A stretch of 64,000 nucleotides of DNA, taken from the NCBI RefSeq assembly GCF_047511655.1, contig NC_133392.1:159144542-159208541 (forward strand). Reading direction: 5' to 3'. The stretch's first letter is position 1. Each line of letters opens with the position of its first letter. This document shows positions 57,540 through 64,000 of the stretch, in pieces. A model generated the notes under the pieces. It saw nothing but the letters and a program-made list of their open reading frames with translations, had not been told where the DNA came from and ran no database searches. This DNA comes from Castor canadensis. Its lineage: Eukaryota > Chordata > Mammalia > Rodentia > Castoridae. The translations under genes were made by a program, and so were the position numbers.

Positions 57540-58025
57540 ATGCTGTGGGATATTTTTTGCTTTTGTTCCACCCACTTCTAAGTAAACCAAATTGTTCTTC
57601 AGGCTGGCGTGAGGACAGTCCTTGGTCACGGGCATTGATTTGATGCAGGATGCATGTGGGCCATTACTTACTCCCTGTGGGATTTCAGCAGCTTGCTCAA
57701 CTATGATCCTGTACCCATGCATCTGTCTCTGAGAGGTGACAGTGTGCATCTCAGAAGGGCTGCCTGAAGATAAACAAGCAAACAAACAGGACTGCCTGAG
57801 TAATAATGGTGTGGTTTTCACACAGGCATCCGGGGAGCATAGGTATTCATTTAGCAGGCGCTGGGCTGGTTCAGTACCTACTGTGTGTCAGGCTGTGTTA
57901 CGATCTGCATGTGCAGAGACGAATAAGATTGTGAGTCCTTTTGGCCAGGGTTGAAGCTGTGGTACTCCTCTAGATCAAGTTGTAGACCTTGGCACCACTG
58001 TCATCAGGGACAGCCAGTCTCTGCC
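57540..58025 (+). repeat. Direct duplication, copy B (intron 4)
   Basis: Partner of 48900-49375. It has an extra segment of about 30 bases near 57770-57800, an A-rich AAACAAGCAAACAAACAGG flanked by two CTGCCTGA copies. That looks like a small slippage or insertion product. Confidence 0.75.
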
Positions 58026-58190
58026 ATGGGGCACCCTGGGCATTGTTGGGTGCTTGGCAGCATTCTCTGGCTTCCATCCACCAGATGTCAGGAGCAGGCC
58101 CTGCCCAACTGTGTCAGCCAGAAACCTCCCAGACCTCGCCAGCTGTGCAGTGGGCAACGTCACCTCTGGGTACAAACATGGCTCCAGCTA
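57985..58190 (-). mobile_element. hAT-like DNA transposon fossil
   Basis: GGCACCACTGTCATCAGGGACAGCC, CCTGGGCATTGTTGGGTGC, TTGGCAGCATTCTCTGGCTTCC and CACCAGATGTCAG follow a common non-autonomous mammalian hAT repeat. The family name and strand are uncertain. Confidence 0.45.
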
Positions 58191-58488
58191 CACTGCCATA
58201 CATGTTCTAGACATTTCTTTCCAGGGATATTTCAGGGTTTGGTTCTTTTCCTTGGTGTTGTGTTTTAGCTCTTGGGTCGTTGGGCTTCAGGTGCACCAGA
58301 CACACTTGGCACCGTGAGGACCACTGGGTGAGGGGCTGATGCCACCTTCAGCTGCTGGTTTTCTGCAGAGGATGTGACTGGCAGCATTTAGAAGGCTCTG
58401 GGAGGTGCAGTGGAAGTGGGGTCCCCACATCCTTTCTTGAGAGGTGTAGCTGACCTCTGGTGACTTAATGTGAGATGTGGGTAGTTGA

Positions 58489-60848
<2,360 letters not shown>

Positions 60849-61004
60849 AAAGCAAGCACCTGACCCTGGTGGAGAGCTGCAGCCTGCAGTACACCTTGAA
60901 ACCACACCCAGCCTTGGAACCTGCCTTCCACCTTCTCCCTGAGAACCTCCTGGTGTCTGGTCTGCAGCACATCCCTGGCCTCCTTTCAGCTCATGGGGAA
61001 ACAG
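60849..61004 (+). CDS. NPHP4: NPHP4 coding exon 6 (156 bases, last exon in the window)
   Basis: The acceptor is GTTCTTCCCCAG|AAAGC and the donor GAAACAG|GTAAGT. AA completes the Gln codon begun by C in exon 5. It then reads [51 protein letters not shown], with one base left over. Human nephrocystin-4 has the same [20 protein letters not shown] block. With this exon the window encodes 227 codons plus one base of a protein that is about 1,430 residues long in human. The conserved middle and C-terminal parts lie beyond the right edge. Confidence 0.96.
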
Positions 61005-61299
61005 GTAAGTTTCTCTCCACTGTGAGTTTGTTAGTTTAGGGTCAAACCTCAGAGAACTTGGGCCCTCCAGAGCGAATGAGGGTGACCAAGTTGGCCGTGG
61101 GCTTCTCTGCAACTCATGGCCTGGTGGTGGTAGAGGTAGCAGTGGCATCTGTTGCCAGATCCCTTCCTGAAGGGCATGTCATAGCCTCATGCAGCTTCAT
61201 TGTGTTTTCTGCGAAACACAGCTCACATCTCTGACCATGGCCTGGAAAACCTCCATCATTGGATCTCACCCACTGTGCCATGGTATCAGTGACTTCATT

Positions 61300-61788
61300 G
61301 TGACCAGTTTTTTCTCATGCTAAAATACATGTAATGTACAGTGGTGACAGAATGTGTGGTCTGCCATGTTAGCCATTTTTAAGTAGCATTCAGGGCAGTA
61401 AGCACATCACATTGCTGGGCAGCCATTGCCACCATCTGTCTCCAGAATCCATTTATCTCCTCCGGCTGAAACTGCTCCACTGGACCCCAGCTCCCAGAGT
61501 ATCCCTGCTCCTCCAGCCTCTGGCACTCCCATTCCGCTGTCCCCATGAGTGACTAATGTAGTCCTCTCAGATAAGTGGAATCCTACAGTGTTTGTCTTTT
61601 GTAACTGGCTTATCTCAGCAGAATGTCTTCAGGGTTTATCCATGTGGCAGCAGGTGTCACAGTTTCCTTTTTAAGGCTGAATAATATCCCATCGGATGGA
61701 TAGACCACATTTTGATCATCCATTCACCTGCTGATGCACATTTGGGTTGCTTCCATCTTTGGCTTCGGGGAACAATGCTGCTGTGAGG
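61300..61788 (-). mobile_element. Old LINE-1 3' end, reverse orientation
   Basis: The + strand reads AAAATACATGTAATGTACAG, AAGTGGAATCCTACAGTG, GTAACTGGCTTATCTCAGC, AAGGCTGAATAATATCCC, GTTGCTTCCATC and AACAATGCTGCTGTG. This is the familiar antisense pattern of L1M-type 3' UTR and ORF2 end. Confidence 0.85.
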
Positions 61789-62025
61789 AAAATGGATGGA
61801 GCTGGAGATCACCATGTTAAGGAAAATAAGCCAGACTCAGAAAGACACATCACATGTTTTCTGTCACGTGCAGAGTCTAGATTTAAAAATGAAGACATAA
61901 AACCAGACCCGTGGGTGGGGGAGGGGAACAAAAGAGTGCGATGGGGCTGAACATGAGCAAACTGCCATGCACGTGTGAGTGTCGTAGTGAAACCCATTTT
62001 GTACCAATGATAGAAACATGAAGCA
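61789..62025 (+). mobile_element. Short LINE-1 3' end, forward orientation
   Basis: AAAATGGATGGAGCTGGAGATCACC, GGAAAATAAGCCAGACTCAG, TTTTCTGTCACGTGC, GGGTGGGGGAGGGGAAC match the ORF2 end and 3' UTR of L1 in sense orientation. It abuts the reverse L1 directly. Because both parts contain 3' UTR, they are two insertions rather than one twin-primed element. Confidence 0.7.
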
Positions 62026-62027
62026 AA

Positions 62028-62112
62028 GGTAAGGACTGGGGTGCAGCTCAGGGTGGAGTACTTGCCTGGCGTGCACAAGGCCCTGGGCTGGATCCCCATT
62101 ACTGCAAGAGAA
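62028..62112 (+). repeat. tRNA-like (ID-type) SINE, forward orientation
   Basis: AGGACTGGGGTGCAGCTCAGGGTGGAG, GCCTGGCGTGCACAAGGCCCTGGGCTGG, ATCCCCATTACTGC, then an A-rich tail. Confidence 0.85.
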
Positions 62113-63892
62113 GAAAAACGCACTTGAAAATTGTTTGTGAATTCAACTTAGAATTAGAACAATTGTCTAATTGGAAAGAAGTTTGAAAAACAGTTGCTAG
62201 AAAATGGAATTCAAAATTTCAATTTGTGTTTGTGTATAGTTTTACATTAGAATGTTATTGGCAAAATCCAATAGTGTTTTTGTGTCTAGGTATTTTCAGC
62301 AAAAGAGAAAAAAGAGCAGACACATGTACTATAAGGCCTTGAGTGTTTGCTTAGAGCTAATGTGGTGCCCTAGGGAACAGGACAGACTATATGTGACTCT
62401 CTTTCCATTGGTTTATAGTTTGATGTTAGCTAATGTGCTTGTAGCTAAGATTTAGTAACTTAAAAAAATGCTGCTGTGAGCAGTGATGTGCAGAGACTTG
62501 GTTGTTTTTGAAAGTTTGACTCCAGTGGTGGAACTGGGTCAGCCCTTAGACAGCAAGGGGTCCACTGTTGGATGTGTGCTGTGCTCTGGGGTTCTGCTGG
62601 ACAGTCCCGTGAGCTGGGCACTGCAGTTTGGATCTGAGTGTCTCCTGAAGACCCACGTGTTAAAAGCTTTATTACCAGTCTGTGGTGCAATGTGGAAGTG
62701 GTGTCTCCAAAATGGGACAGCCATAGGGCCTGTTCACAGAGCCATGTTGGGGAGAAAATGAGATGGATCAAAGGAGCAGTAGTGTGTGGCACTTGGTCAG
62801 TGTTCAGCAGGCATCATGCAAGTTCTCTTTTACATTCAGCTGAAATCTTTTACTTCAGTATTATGTCCCAGAGTTCTGATCTGTTTTAACCCCTCCAGCT
62901 TGTGGAGAGAAGACTCAGCTCCTGTGCAGCTTTGCTTCCTTCAGTCTTGGCCTCTTGCAGGTTATGGAGCAACATGGCAGCTAATCCAGGCTTGCGGCCC
63001 GAGCTTTGCTCTGGAGCCTGTTCACTCACAAGACATCCAGAAAAGGCTACCCAGCCATGGCCTGGCCTCCTTAGGCCTTCAGTATCTAGAAGGTTCTGCC
63101 CACTGCTGCTGTGGCTCTTCCGTCTGGTTGTCCTGGAGGAAGCTCATCTTTCACCCAGGCAGCTTCCTGTGCATTGAATTGGCTTTCTTGCCTCTGTGCA
63201 GACCAGGGTCACAGTGTGGTAATGGTGTCTGGGCCCTCGTTGGGTATGACAGCTCTGCTGTCATCCCAGGTGGCATCTCTGTGCTTTTGTGGAGTTGTTG
63301 CCCTGTGAGGTCAGGCATGTGGCACCAAGGAGCTGCTGCTGGAAGGGCTGAGACTACGCCTGGAGAACGCGCCCCTGCCTGCCCTTTATTGTGATCATGG
63401 CTAACTAATCTGCAGGGCGTAGTTATCACCTACCAGCCTGCAGAAATAAAGAGCCTGATGCTTCCCCATTCCTCCTCCTTGCTCGCCTCCTTTGCCTCTT
63501 CTCCACATTCTCCTCTGGCCCTGCTTTGCCATGACAGTTTCGGCTCACCTGGAAACATCCCAGGAATCACTGTACTTGCCAAAGGGCCTGGTGGCTGGCC
63601 TGACCTGTCTTCCCAGAGGTTTTACAGGAGTAGGCACAGACAGTGGACTTTTTGCCTCTGTTGCCAGGGCAGGGCCTTTTGTCTGTGGCTCTGCTGACCA
63701 CAGTTTTTGGGTGCCGCCTTGCTGCTCAGGACACCGCAGCTGTTGAAGGTAGTGGTTTTGCCCCCTCCCTCTTCTTCCCATTCTCTTGTTGCAGTGAAGG
63801 GAGGTCCCCAGGTCAGGATGTGCTTCAGATGCTTGCCTAGCCACTGCATAGAGTGGTGGACTTCATACGGTCCTGCACTTAAAAAAAACTGT

Positions 63893-63963
63893 GGAGGGCT
63901 GGAGATGTAGCTCAGTTCCGGAGTGCTTGCCAGCATGCATGAGGCCCTGGGTTTGATCCCCAG
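63893..63963 (+). repeat. tRNA-like (ID-type) SINE, forward orientation
   Basis: GGAGGGCTGGAGATGTAGCTCAG, GTGCTTGCCAGCATGCATGAGGCCC, TGGGTTTGATCCCCAG. The B-box-like GGTTTGATCCCC is intact. The A tail is replaced by a CA repeat. Confidence 0.88.
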
Positions 63964-63966
63964 AAA

Positions 63967-63999
<33 letters not shown>

Positions 64000-64000
64000 A
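63964..64000. repeat. (CA)n microsatellite at the window edge
   Basis: About 17 CA units with one TC interruption, continuing past the edge. It probably grew from the SINE tail. Confidence 0.92.

Larger units (their letters stand above)
61005..64000 (+). other. NPHP4: NPHP4 intron 6, 5' part
   Basis: Starts with the donor GAAACAG|GTAAGT and runs off the window. It holds two L1 fragments and two tRNA-like SINEs. The stretch 62115-63890 has no exon I can recognise. A 202-codon + strand frame at 62786-63394 has competing frames and no family match. Confidence 0.9.

Noticed and set aside
62786..63394. 202-codon frame on the + strand in NPHP4 intron 6
   Set aside because: It does not contain the expected next NPHP4 sequence, has no splice borders and overlaps several other frames.

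Overview
This is nuclear DNA from a placental mammal. It has spliced exons with GT/AG borders, one CpG island, and dense LINE-1, tRNA-derived and 7SL-derived SINEs, MaLR-type LTRs and MIR/L2 fossils. The dominant SINE is a composite of a 7SL/B1-like part and a tRNA-like part ending in a GAGTTCAAACCCCAGT box. That type, together with a rodent-style L1, suggests a castorimorph or related rodent, most likely beaver (Castor). The species call is inference from repeat style; the gene calls do not depend on it.

Layout. The window is centred on the CpG island at about 28.84-30.11 kb, which looks like a divergent promoter. To the right on the + strand lies the 5' part of NPHP4 (nephrocystin-4). I place a non-coding exon 1 near 29.33-29.52 kb and five coding exons at 35452-35623, 41309-41461, 57240-57412, 58515-58579 and 60849-61004. 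Their phases join cleanly and encode the first 227 codons plus one base; the rest of the gene lies beyond the right edge. To the left on the - strand, a putative non-coding first exon with a strong donor at 28980/28979 fits KCNAB2, the gene I know to sit head-to-head with NPHP4 in human 1p36.31. In that case 1-28979 is its long 5' intron, and no KCNAB2 coding exon is visible.

Repeats fill most of the rest. The largest is a 4.9 kb LINE-1 on the - strand inside NPHP4 intron 3 (49657-54575), flanked by a perfect 16-bp target-site duplication. Its ORF2 is nearly open but has two frameshifts and a substituted catalytic Asp in the reverse transcriptase. Intron 3 also holds one copy of a roughly 480-bp direct duplication whose partner is in intron 4, and three AT-rich, repeat-free blocks that look like candidate conserved regulatory elements.

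The window contains no bacterial-style operon, CRISPR array, tRNA or rRNA gene, and I found no convincing novel protein-coding system. The points most worth a second look are the divergent promoter, the intron-3/intron-4 duplication, the candidate regulatory blocks, the L1 with its altered RT motif, a 236-codon open frame at 9886-10596, and several small tandem repeats.
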